Assembly: GCA_005656395.1 (NCBI GenBank)
Contig: SRSI01000043.1
Location: 372,001 to 436,000 of the forward strand
Direction of reading: 5' to 3'
Source: Strongyloides papillosus
Lineage: Eukaryota > Nematoda > Chromadorea > Rhabditida > Strongyloididae
Length of the DNA stretch: 64,000 nt
Below, piece after piece: positions 1 through 9,813 of the stretch; position 1 is the first letter of the stretch, and each line of letters starts with the position of its first letter. Made by a program: the position numbers and the translations under genes. The notes beneath the pieces were generated by a model. The model ran no database searches. It worked only from the letters and a program-made list of their open reading frames with translations, and was not told the origin of the DNA.

Positions 1-332
1 ATTTTTATTTCCTTTTATGAAGAATTGGTAAAATTTGTCCCATTTTTTTATATGATAGTTAATTATTATATTCACTAACATTTTTATATTAATTTTTTGA
101 CTTGTCATAAAATCTTGTTGTAATTTATATTATAGTTAAATAGTTTAACAGTGTTTAATTAATTATGTCGACATGTATTAAGCACGATATCAAAGGTGAT
201 GAAGTTAGTGGAACCCTGTCTCGTTTACGAATTCTTAACAAATAAAAATTATATAGATAATATTGGTTGAATAAAGATGTTTATTTTATCTTATATGAAT
301 ACAAAAGATATAAATTTTACTTTTTAAACAAA

Positions 333-624
333 TTAATGTCTAAATATAAAGGTATACATACTTGTAACAGTTTTGCGAAAAATATGAACAATGTAATATC
401 CTCCTTTTGAAGGCTTTTTGCATTTTTCTCTCTCAACACAATTATTAAATTCATCCAAGGCAAATGGCTCACGGCATTCATAATCTTCTCCAGCACATTC
501 AAAAGTACAAACGCTTGTTACATTTCAAGGAATTTCACATCTTGGTGGATAAGCAGACTTGCAATTTGTGTAAACCATGTTTGTTGGACAAACTGGAGTA
601 GTTTCAGGTTCAACTGTTGTTCCA
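333..624 (-). pseudogene. Decayed TIL-domain exon
   Basis: Minus-strand exon-like segment that opens after a good splice acceptor (TTTTTCTCAG, ending at 625) and reads a cysteine pattern like the TIL domains of the gene just upstream (CPTN..., CREPFALDEFNNCVEREKC) before a TAA at 333-335. An in-frame TGA at 525-527 interrupts it, so it is either a relic or part of a gene whose other exons are lost. The only long ORF called by machine here is in another frame and is a shadow. It lies downstream of the intact TIL gene on the same strand, which suggests an old tandem copy or a former extra domain. Confidence 0.55.
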
Positions 625-633
625 CTGAGAAAA

Positions 634-1100
634 AGTTTGCGGATAGAAACCGCAGGCATTTGCAGTTTATAATCAGAAATGGTGAACCGCAAATTTTTAT
701 AACCGCGAAATTATTCTAAACGCAGTAAAATTATGTTTTCTTCTACTACGACATTTACAACTGTTAATACTTCTTCGGTAAAAGATACCACATTTATCTA
801 CAATGTATGGTTTTTGATTAAATGTAGAAAAAAGCAAATAGTTACTATTATAAAAAAACATTATTAAAATGTTTATTGAACACGTTTTATCTTTTTTTAA
901 ATTTTAAAAAATTTAAAATTTCTTTAATTGATAAATAATAACTTCAACGATAATATGAATATTTATTTTATTGATAAAATTAAATACATTTTATTTGTGA
1001 ATAAAATATTTGCAAAAATATAAATTTGACTATGTCAAATTTTCTATCAATCGCAAAAAGCCGCAAACTTTGCAACCGCAAAGAGCCGCACAAAACATTT
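634..1100. repeat. Possible small TIR/CCGCAAA-rich insertion
   Basis: The segment begins with AAGTTTGCGG (634-643) and ends with several CCGCAAA words, including CCGCAAACTT near 1061, giving inverted ends of about 10 bp. The same word recurs at both ends and hardly at all between. It sits between the decayed TIL exon and the stop codon of the TIL gene. A MITE-like insertion is the simplest reading; no target duplication was identified. Confidence 0.3.
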
Positions 1101-1103
1101 TCC

Positions 1104-2237
1104 TCAGTGTCGAGTTCGACATTTACTACGTTTAACGCATTTGTCGGAAATTTCGTCACGAACATAACCCCTGTCACATACACAACCTACACGGCACATT
1201 CTATTACATACTTTTGGTGGATTCTTGTGGTTGGAGCATGTAATTGGACAATCAGTTGAACATTTTTCGAAATGTTCGTTCTTTGGACATTCGTACGTTG
1301 TATTACGTGAACAGTGTAAAGGAAGAACGCATTCATTAGTTTGTTTGTCCCGGATATATCCCTCATTACACACACAACCAATTACACATTGCTTAGTGCA
1401 TACTTTTGGTTGATTGTAATAATTATTGCATGTAATTGGACAAGCAGTTCCACATTTGTCGAAATGCTCGTTCTTTGGACATTTTGGTTTAGTTGTTTTT
1501 TTACAATCTTTACGTTTAACACATTTTCCAGTTACGTTATCACGAACGTAATTTTTCTTACATACACAATCTCCGCCAACTTGGCATATAAAAGGACAAG
1601 GTTTGATTTTTTTGGGGTCATCAGAACACTTTGGCTCACACACAGATCCACAATAATTCCAAACCTCGTTTTTCTTACATTTACGTGTGGTTGTTGGGAA
1701 TGGTGTTGTTGTTTTAGGACAATCGCTAGGTTTAACACATTGGCCAGTTTTATCATTACGAACGTAATTTGGCTTGCACTCACAGCCAGCTTCTTTACAT
1801 AGTTTTGGACAAGGTCTTGGTTTTTTGTATTCGTCCATACAGTTGGGTTCACATGCATATCTGCAATTCTTCCAAATCTCGTTCTTTTGACATTTACCTG
1901 TGGTTGTAGTTGGTTGTTTGGTTGTTTTTGGTTTTTTAGTTGTTTTAGGTTTGCTGTAACATTTATCCTTTTTGACGCATTTGTTTTTATCATTTAAGAA
2001 ATAACCCTTTTTACAGACACAAGCATAGCCGCTAGTCTTCTTGCAATCTTTTGTCTTATAACATTTTTGAAGAGGTATTGGAGGAAGAGACTTAGTAAAA
2101 ATGCATGTGTCAGTACAAGCGGGACATTTCTTTCTTTCCATAAATTCAGATTTTTTACAATTTGGTTTTTTTCCTGCATTTACAACAAATGCAACCAAAT
2201 ACAAAATTAATATAGGAAAATATATTTTGAAAATCAT
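1104..2237 (-). CDS. Secreted five-domain TIL (trypsin-inhibitor-like) protein
   Basis: Single-exon gene of 377 residues. The start is placed at the ATG at 2235-2237 because it opens a clear signal peptide (MIFKIYFPILILYLVAFVV) and follows a TATA box; the longer ORF adds 31 unlikely residues. Five cysteine-rich TIL-type repeats follow at about residues 27-93, 116-173, 187-245, 253-309 and 317-373, each ending in a C-x-C...GYxRD...C-V-x(4-5)-C pattern. Lys/Thr-rich linkers (for example TTKKPKTTKQPTTTTG) separate the first three. Proteins with this fold are usually secreted serine-protease inhibitors or, in nematodes, multidomain matrix or defence proteins. The protease target cannot be told from sequence. 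Domains 4 and 5 are most alike, consistent with recent internal duplication. Confidence 0.85.
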   Translation of the reverse strand: MIFKIYFPILILYLVAFVVNAGKKPNCKKSEFMERKKCPACTDTCIFTKSLPPIPLQKCYKTKDCKKTSGYACVCKKGYFLNDKNKCVKKDKCYSKPKTTKKPKTTKQPTTTTGKCQKNEIWKNCRYACEPNCMDEYKKPRPCPKLCKEAGCECKPNYVRNDKTGQCVKPSDCPKTTTPFPTTTRKCKKNEVWNYCGSVCEPKCSDDPKKIKPCPFICQVGGDCVCKKNYVRDNVTGKCVKRKDCKKTTKPKCPKNEHFDKCGTACPITCNNYYNQPKVCTKQCVIGCVCNEGYIRDKQTNECVLPLHCSRNTTYECPKNEHFEKCSTDCPITCSNHKNPPKVCNRMCRVGCVCDRGYVRDEISDKCVKRSKCRTRH

Positions 2238-2267
2238 TTTTAATGATATTAATTTTTTTTCTGAGCT

Positions 2268-2275
2268 ATTTATAA
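2268..2275 (-). promoter_or_regulatory. TATA box of the TIL gene
   Basis: TATAAATA on the minus strand, about 31-38 bp upstream of the chosen start codon of the TIL gene, supporting the downstream ATG. Confidence 0.5.
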
Positions 2276-2337
2276 AGGTTATCATATCATGGATTATTGG
2301 CAAATAGTAATGTTTTGTTGAAAAGTACACGTAAAAT

Positions 2338-3718
2338 TTTTATATGTTGAAGTAAAAATTCAAACGAAAAGTATATCGATTCGAACAATGTATAATAAAA
2401 TAACATGCATTTTTATAAATGAAATGTTTTTTTTTGGTAAAATTACGAAATTTAATTCCTCCTATTGTTTGTTCATTTTGTTTTTTACATTTTTAATTAT
2501 ATTTCATATTTTAAAAAGAAATTCAGAAATATTTATATAATTCTAGCATTAATGTATTTATTTTTGTAACTTCTTTTAATAAAAACATATTCATAAATGT
2601 TTTATTATGATTTGACAAATGTTGAGTGTAACAATCTAATTTATGTAAAATAAAAATTCTAATGTTATTTTTTTTATTAAGTTGACGAGTTTTTTTATTA
2701 AATCAATGACTTTTTATATCGATTTTTAATCATATAGGAAAGAATTTAGTAAAGAGAACTGTATATTGGAACTTATTTTAAAGACAACAAATTAAGTACT
2801 CTCTGTTTAAATCATGTTATTTGTCTACTATATATAAGTTTTTTTATTTTTTTTTGTCTAATAATATTTTCTATCTAATTTAAATTGTCATTAAAAACTT
2901 TACATTTTATGGAATTTTAATTAAAAACCTTTGATGTAAACTAAAAAACTTATTTTTAAAATTATTTTAAACTAAAGTGCATAGATACACTTCAACTATA
3001 CTAATTTAATTTGAATTCGTTTACTCAATTAAATGAATTAATAATTTTTAAACAAACATTTTTTCTTACATTCATTTACATATTTTCAGTGATTTATTTA
3101 AAACAAAGAAGTTACCTCATTGGTTTATTGTCTAGCAAGTTTTAAAATTTAAATAATATCTTATGCTGTGTTGTGTTTTATTTCTTTAATACATTTAAAA
3201 ATTTCCAATCGTCGATTCTTTTATTATAAGTTTTTTCTAAATGTTTAGGTCTTCAAATTATACTTATTATGAAAATATTTATATGTCATAGATTAGAAAA
3301 TCATTTTTGATTTAAAAAAAGAGAAATATTTATTTAATTTTTGGTTATTTTTATTAAATTATGTTTTCGGAAAAATTATTACTTTGATATAATATTTTTT
3401 AAAACATATCAGTTATGCAATATTGTATTATGAATTTTTCATAATGAATAATTGTTTTTCTTTTAACTTTATTAAAGTATTTATCTATTAAATTTAAAAT
3501 TTTTTTTAAATACTATTTATAATGATTTTTTATTGATTACAACAAATGTTTAGGTAAAAAAATTTTAGATAATTTCATAACAACCTGTCATATTATTTAC
3601 AACAATATACTTTTAACATAAATGAAAATTAATGTCTAAAACTATAATTTGATTTTCAATAAAGTAAATAAAATAATTTCCAAATTTAAAAAATATAGAT
3701 ATAAGAGAAATTTTAAAA
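2338..3718. other. AT-rich stretch with no gene seen
   Basis: No ORF of any substance on either strand, no recognisable RNA gene and no clear repeat unit. Homopolymer A/T tracts dominate. Confidence 0.5.
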
Positions 3719-5910
3719 AAGATGCGAATTTTCAAAAATGGCAATTTTTTATGATACAAATATATATTAATGTATAATAAAGACATTATTAAAAATAAAT
3801 TTTAATCAGTTGATCAGTGATAAGAGATAATTTTGAGTAACAATAAAGATAATAAACAACAATAAACAGTAATATAAATGAAAATTCTTTCTAGTTTTCG
3901 TCTTTATTGTTTGATTATTTTTAAAATTACAAAAACTCAATTGTTTAGTATATAAAGTTTAAAAATAAGCTTTCTGTTAAAATTATTGCAACTTTTATCA
4001 ATTTTTTTTATGGTTTTACAAATATATAATTATGCCCTCAATAATTAATTTACATTTAACTCTGAGAAATAGTTTTTTAATTAATAGTTTTGAACATACT
4101 TATAACTTAGGAACTTTTATAGTATAAAATCTTATTCATAATACTCAAATGTTTTTATAGAATTTAAAAAATCATTATTGAAGTGAAAAATAAAGTGAAT
4201 TTCTTAATTACTATCATTCAAAAACAATATCAAATAAGAATAAATGCTTGTTATTAAGAATTATAATGTATTAGTGTAATTTTTATTGTTATCATTGTTG
4301 TAAATTTAAAATTAGGTATATAAAATATTTCCAGTATAGTAATTTATGTAATTTTATAAAACATTCATTATTAAGGCTTTTTTTATCAGCATTTATTTAG
4401 TGATATCAGTAGTACTATAAAAAAAAATTTATTAATTACATTAAACTCTTATATACTTATTTTGCTTTTTTATACATTATTCACACCGATATGCAGTCAC
4501 TATATGTACTTTTATATAGGAAAATTTTATGCTATAAAGAGTATAATAAATCCTTGAATATTAATATTTTTTTTGAAAATTGGTCAAATGTCTTTAATTT
4601 TAGTACAGATTCTCATGATATTTCTATTTTCTAAAAATTCCTTTTATAGGAAAAAATTTTTTTGATGGGCACTTTTTTTATTTATGTTATCTTTTATGTT
4701 ATGACACCTATATCATTCGAAAGCCCATCTTTTCTTCTTATATCTACAAATTTTGAAAATAATCTGAACTAGATTTTTTAAGTTATTTTAATTTTACTGT
4801 AATTTATCAACATTTTAGCATATTTTACACTTATTAATGTAGTAAATTTTAATTTTTTTAAACTTTTATTACGTAAAATTATGATCTGATGATTTTTAAA
4901 GTAATTACGATTACATTGCATAAGTTATAAAACATAAAATTATTGAATACTATTAAAATAACATTTTTTACTAAATAAGTTAATGTTATTTTTTACAATA
5001 GAAAAAAATATTTAAACTCTTTTTTATTGTTAATTGACAAAAATATAATGAAAAACTTTAAATATTATGGTTTTATGCACAAATGAATATTCCCAATTAG
5101 TAAAAAAAATTTTAGCCATTTATCCTCTAAACCATAGTTAAGGAATATTAACTTTATACGATTATTAAGGTATTTATAGAAAATAACTAAAAAAAATGTT
5201 AATAAAAACAAGTTTTATTTAAGCTTGACATTTTTTTACTACAATATTATTCTTATAAATAAACCTTAAGTGTAGTATAAAGTTTTACAATTTAATTAAT
5301 AATTTATAAATTTTATGTTTTAAAAACTTATCTTATGTAATTATAGACATTTCATAAATGATTAGGTAACTTTTTTTGTATGTAAAAACATTTTAAAAAG
5401 CCTTATTTAGCAATTTATATGGTTATTATTGAATATAAAAACAAATAACAGTTAAATTAAAATAACTCAAAAAGTCTAGTTCAGATTATTCTCAAAATTT
5501 GTAGTTATACAGAAGAGATGATAGGCTTTTGAATGATATCGATGTCATAGCATAAAAGATAACATAATTTAAAAAAAATGTCATCAAAAAAATTTTTTTC
5601 CATATAAGACATTTTTAAAAAATAGAAATATCATGAAAATCTACACCATTATTAAAAACACTTGGCAAATTTTCAAAAAAAAATATTGAAACTAAAAGAT
5701 TAAATTTTTAGAAATAAAATTCTTTCTAAAGTAAAAGTGCAAATAAAATTTATTACACAGAAACATATCGCTGTGTATTATATATAATACAAAGTGACTT
5801 TATTCCAAATTGTTATATATTATGGTGTTAAAACAGATGTCAAAAAAGCAAAATAGCCGAATTCACTTGTAATCACACTCCATACAAGCTAGTGGTGAAA
5901 CGACGTGTCG
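3719..5910. mobile_element. Degenerate gene-less relative of the TIR element at 47.9-50.2 kb
   Basis: Three separated blocks match the element at 47.9-50.2 kb in the same order. 3719-3790 matches 48051-48124 (TGATACAAATAT...TAATGTAT). 4316-4480 matches 49636-49800 (AGTAGTACTATA...TTATTAATT). 5850-5906 matches 50140-50232 (GTTAAAACAGATGTC, CAAAATAGCCG, GTGGTGAAACGACGTG). The distance between the first two blocks is about 530 bp here against about 1,510 bp in the other copy, so the two protein genes present there are missing here. No matching left terminus was found. Confidence 0.5.
4480..5800. repeat. Long imperfect inverted repeat (two arms of about 330-360 bp)
   Basis: The arm at roughly 4480-4810 pairs with the arm at roughly 5440-5800. 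Matching landmarks include the GATATTTCTATTTT tract with its partner AAAATAGAAATATC, the GATTATTTTC/GAAAATAATC region, AAGTTATTTTAATTT with AAATTAAAATAACT, and CCGATATG with CATATCG at the outer ends. About 630 bp of AT-rich DNA lies between. The arms are diverged, so this is old. Confidence 0.65.
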
Positions 5911-6202
5911 CTAATAACACAGGTGTCTCTAAAAGCAAAAATTTGTTGTCAGAAATTCTTTTTTAACATCTAGGACGTCAACTAATCTTTATTGTATTTT
6001 CAGGTTCCATTAATATTATTGCACTATTCGCGTTAAGAAAGTTTATAATGTGCTGATGATTCGTAATACTTATTTATATTTCACTACATATTTGTTAAAT
6101 AATGCTAAGATTTAAAATCGTTTTTTCATTAATTTTTTTTCTAGCGCCGACATCTGGAACCATTACCATGAAAGTGGACATACAACAACAAAATCTATCT
6201 GT

Positions 6203-8292
6203 ATGGATGAAGATGATGAAGAAACGAAGGTATTGAAGAGGAAAGCGGAAAGTGATCCATTAATTCCAGGTGATACAAGCGTCACCATGTGTAAGGTTAC
6301 TGGTGTTGAAGGTTTGAGAGAATGCCTAAGAGCTACAGAAGAGAAACCCATCACAGAGCTTAACGTAAACTCAGAAAAGCCTGTTGCAAAAAAAGCATTG
6401 TTTGATCCCAACATAGAAGTTGCGTTTGTTCTTTTTACACCACCGGAATCAATTAAAGAGCAAGGATTAACAATCGATGGGAAGAATGAACTTATTCATG
6501 TTGTTGTGGATCTTTTATTGGGGAATGAGCTAAAGCCGCATCAAAAAGAAGGTTAAAGCTTATGTATGACCATGTAGCCGACCAAGGAGGAAAAGATCTT
6601 TGTGGATGTATTTTGGCAGATGAAAAGGGTATGGGTAAGACATTGCAGTGTATTACTCTCCTATGAATTCTCTTAAAACAAAGTCCTTCTGGAGGACCGA
6701 CATTTAGTAAAGCTTTCATTGTGTGTACAACTGGTTTAGTTGATCATTGGAAAAGGAAAATGGCTTGGAGATCGACTAAATCTGGTGTCACTTGGTTTAA
6801 ATAAAAGTGGCAAAAGTGAAATTGAAGATTGTTTGACCCGTTTTGTGAATGAAGAAGAGATAAAAGTTCTCTTGATAACCTATCAAAGATTTTCTAAGTG
6901 GATTGAAACTTTGAGAAAAGTCGGAATTGGTCTGATAATATGTGACGAAGGTCACTATTTGATGCAAAATCAAAGTCGTTACTATAAAAATTCGTTGTTT
7001 CTAAACTGTAAAAGGAGGATTATTGTTTCGAGCACTTTGACTCGAAATGAAATGAGGGATTTATATAATTTGTTGGATTTGGTAAATTCTGGCGGATTTG
7101 GAATCCCAAGAGAATTTCTGAGGAAATATAAAAGATTTGGTTCAAATGACGGACAATTGGTTTCCGGTGAAGAACAACAAATTTTAGATAATATTAGAGT
7201 TAGGGAACTTTGGAATCGTGTGAGTCCGTACATTATTAGAAGAACATCTGAAATTGAAATGAGTGCTCGAAAATTGCCGGATGTATACGAGTTCCTCATA
7301 TTCTGTAGACTCACTGAACTTCAAATAAAACTATACAAACAAGTAATACCACCTGGAATTGAAAGAAACTTTTACGGGAAAAATGATTCAGTATTATTAA
7401 AGTTAGGTAAGATTTGCAACCACCCACAATTGGTTTATAATTATGCTGTAAACAAAGAGTTCCGCTTAAAGGAAGATTCGTTTCCTTCCGATTTTAGTGG
7501 AAAGAAAAATGATTCAAGATGGTCTAGTAAATTCTGTATCCTTGAAAAGCTTCTTGAGTGTATTAGAGCAGAGGGTAATGACAAAATTGTGTTGACTTCA
7601 CGTTGCTCTGGAACGTTGTTTTTGCTTGAAGAGTTTTGTAAAAGCAAAAATTACGATTTTTCTCGATTGAATACAAATATGCATGGACAGAATCGTAATA
7701 CAAAGTTTGATAGATTTCGTGATCCAAATAGTTCTACATTCATATTAATATTATCTCTTAAAACCGAAGGATATATATCTGATTTAACTTGCGCCAATAG
7801 ACTGATATTTTTTTACTCGGAATGGACCCCAGTTTATACTGATAAGTTGACGGACAAAATATGGAAATATGGACAAGACAAACCATGCTTTTTTTATCGT
7901 TTCTATGCAACGAATACATTTGAGGAAAAACTTCTTCAAAAAGAAATGTTTAAGAAGGGTCTTGAATCGTATGTTGTTGATAAACAAATAAGTTCAGGAA
8001 GACACTTTAATTTCGAGAAAAAAAGGAATCTTTATTTGAATTGAGGACCGACACAATTAGTGACACACACGAGAAATTGAATTGCAGGAGATGTGTCAAT
8101 GGCGATGAGGTAGAGAGTCCTCCAGATAAAGCTGGCACAAGATCTAAGCTTTCTTCATGGCATCACGCGGCAAAAGATTTTTCTAAAATATCGGGTAGTA
8201 CTTTTAAAAATGTCCTTGCAGATCGCGAAATGCATATACCTTTCGTTTTTCACCAAAAGTCCTGTAAGAAGGAATTTGAAGGGAAAGGGTAA
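6203..8292 (+). pseudogene. RAD54-like Swi2/Snf2 ATPase, broken
   Basis: The pieces align in order with RAD54, the recombination translocase that acts with RAD51. They are an N-terminal region ending ...LKPHQKEG (6203-6553); the Walker A segment DEKGMGKT with LQCITLL (about 6562-6750, a different frame); the DEGH box and helicase core (6740-8044); and the C-terminal SDTH...CRRCV and FVFHQ region (8041-8292, another frame). Frame breaks lie near 6554, 6750 and 8042, and a TGA interrupts at about 6664. Core motifs are eroded: SSTLTRNE replaces the usual SGTPIQN, and the terminal arginine-finger motif reads KIWKYGQ. No introns are visible across about 2 kb, so this could be a processed copy, or simply an intron-poor paralog. 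A 434-codon open stretch remains, so decay is incomplete. Confidence 0.85.
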
Positions 8293-9672
8293 ACTCAGCA
8301 TGGTGTGTCATGACACATTTTGCCGCGTGGGAAAATTTCGCCGCATGTTTATAAAAATTTAGGTTTATATTCAAATTTTTTAAATAAATTGTCGTATATA
8401 AGTTAAATTTTTTTTCAATATCTTTAAAATAAAGTCAATTGATATAATTAATTTTAAAAATTTTTTTTAAATAAAATAATTTTTATAACGATAAATGATC
8501 GCCGCGCGGTAGCATATTTATCGCAGAATATAGTCTCAGGTTGAGTTTACTCAAAGCCAATCTGAAGATGGAAAAGCTACTTAGAAATTCCAAAATTTCC
8601 TATTACACAAACGTTTTCGTCATTCTTTGGACAAAGCTATTATTTTAATTTACTTAAATTGTACCACACAAATTTTTAATTATATGATAAAAAGAGGGAA
8701 GGTAATAAAAATTTTAATGCAGTAATAAAAAATACTCAGAAAGCGGGAAAAAATGAATCTTTTCAGGATTAAGATCACTGGATCGTGGCGAGAAAAGTCC
8801 AAAAAATTCCATAAACATAAAATTTATTAAATTTAATTAAATATATTCATTCTTTTCTTACTTATAATAATCTTTTTTAATTTTATTTTAAATAAAAATT
8901 TTTTTTAAAGGTGTGTTGTTATATTGAAGGTTTCTAAAGGATCATTTCACACTAATCAAATAAAATTTAACTATAACTACTAATTTTATTTTTTTCTTCA
9001 AATGAAATTGAAGAATCGTTTGAACAAGACAATCGAACAAGTAAATGGTTAATAAACAGCTTCACAAAACTATTATTTTTTTTCTAAATGGTATAAAGTT
9101 ACCTTTTCTTTTAAAGAGATAGAATTTTTTTTAAAGTATGGCTATCGCCAAAAATATTAAAAATAGGGATGTCGATATGGCAAGCACACAATATTATGGC
9201 GTTTGCCATAAAAATAGGGCAAACGGCAACCATGACTATAGCTCATCAATATTTGATACATTTTCATAGCATTGTGTTTCAGCTCTATTCTCGAAGTGTA
9301 CCTTTAAAATGACGTAATAATTGAATTATTTGATTAACTTTGAAAAAAGTTATTCTCTGAACAAAACCATACTAAAAAAGATGTTTTTAAGAATAACCTG
9401 GTCAAATTCTGGCTAAACATTTTTAAACTAATTCAGCTTCTAAAGTTAAAAAAAAACACATCTTTTGACTATTTACTTATAAAAATCGGTTGAATTTGAA
9501 GAGATTTATGAGAGAGACAAAATTTTTTTTCTTATTTCTTGTTGTTATAGAGAAATTTTTATAAGAAAGGTTTAATTTTTGGCGTTTATCAGAGAAGAAA
9601 AAAGATCCTTACATATTATTTTTCAATACTATATAGGCATAGTAGTTTACATAACGATAACAATATATTTAA
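8293..9672. other. Intergenic, no gene seen
   Basis: No supported coding sequence. It holds a 14-bp perfect palindrome TGTGTCATGACACA (8304-8317), scattered GCCGC words near 8325-8515, and a short hairpin (GTTTGCC/GGCAAAC) near 9200. Confidence 0.45.
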
Positions 9673-9813
9673 AGTAAAAATTTTATTAGAATGAAACTGG
9701 GGTTATAACAATATAAAAAGAATGATAATTAATAATCCCAATGACAGGTGAACAGGTAATCAGGATAGGACTCATTGAGCTAACAATCCGTTCAGGATTC
9801 ATCCATTCTTACT
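9673..9813 (-). repeat. 3' LTR of the 9.7-14.3 kb element
   Basis: Matches 14181-14321 with no difference seen. It contains the stop codon of pol (9799-9801), so the last five residues of the polyprotein are encoded in the LTR. A polypurine tract borders it on the coding-strand 5' side. Confidence 0.9.

Noticed and set aside
1026..1802. Several plus-strand ORFs over the TIL gene
   Set aside because: Antisense shadows of the cysteine-rich coding sequence.
9199..9222. Hairpin GTTTGCC/GGCAAAC as a terminator or regulatory element
   Set aside because: Short, isolated and not near any gene end.
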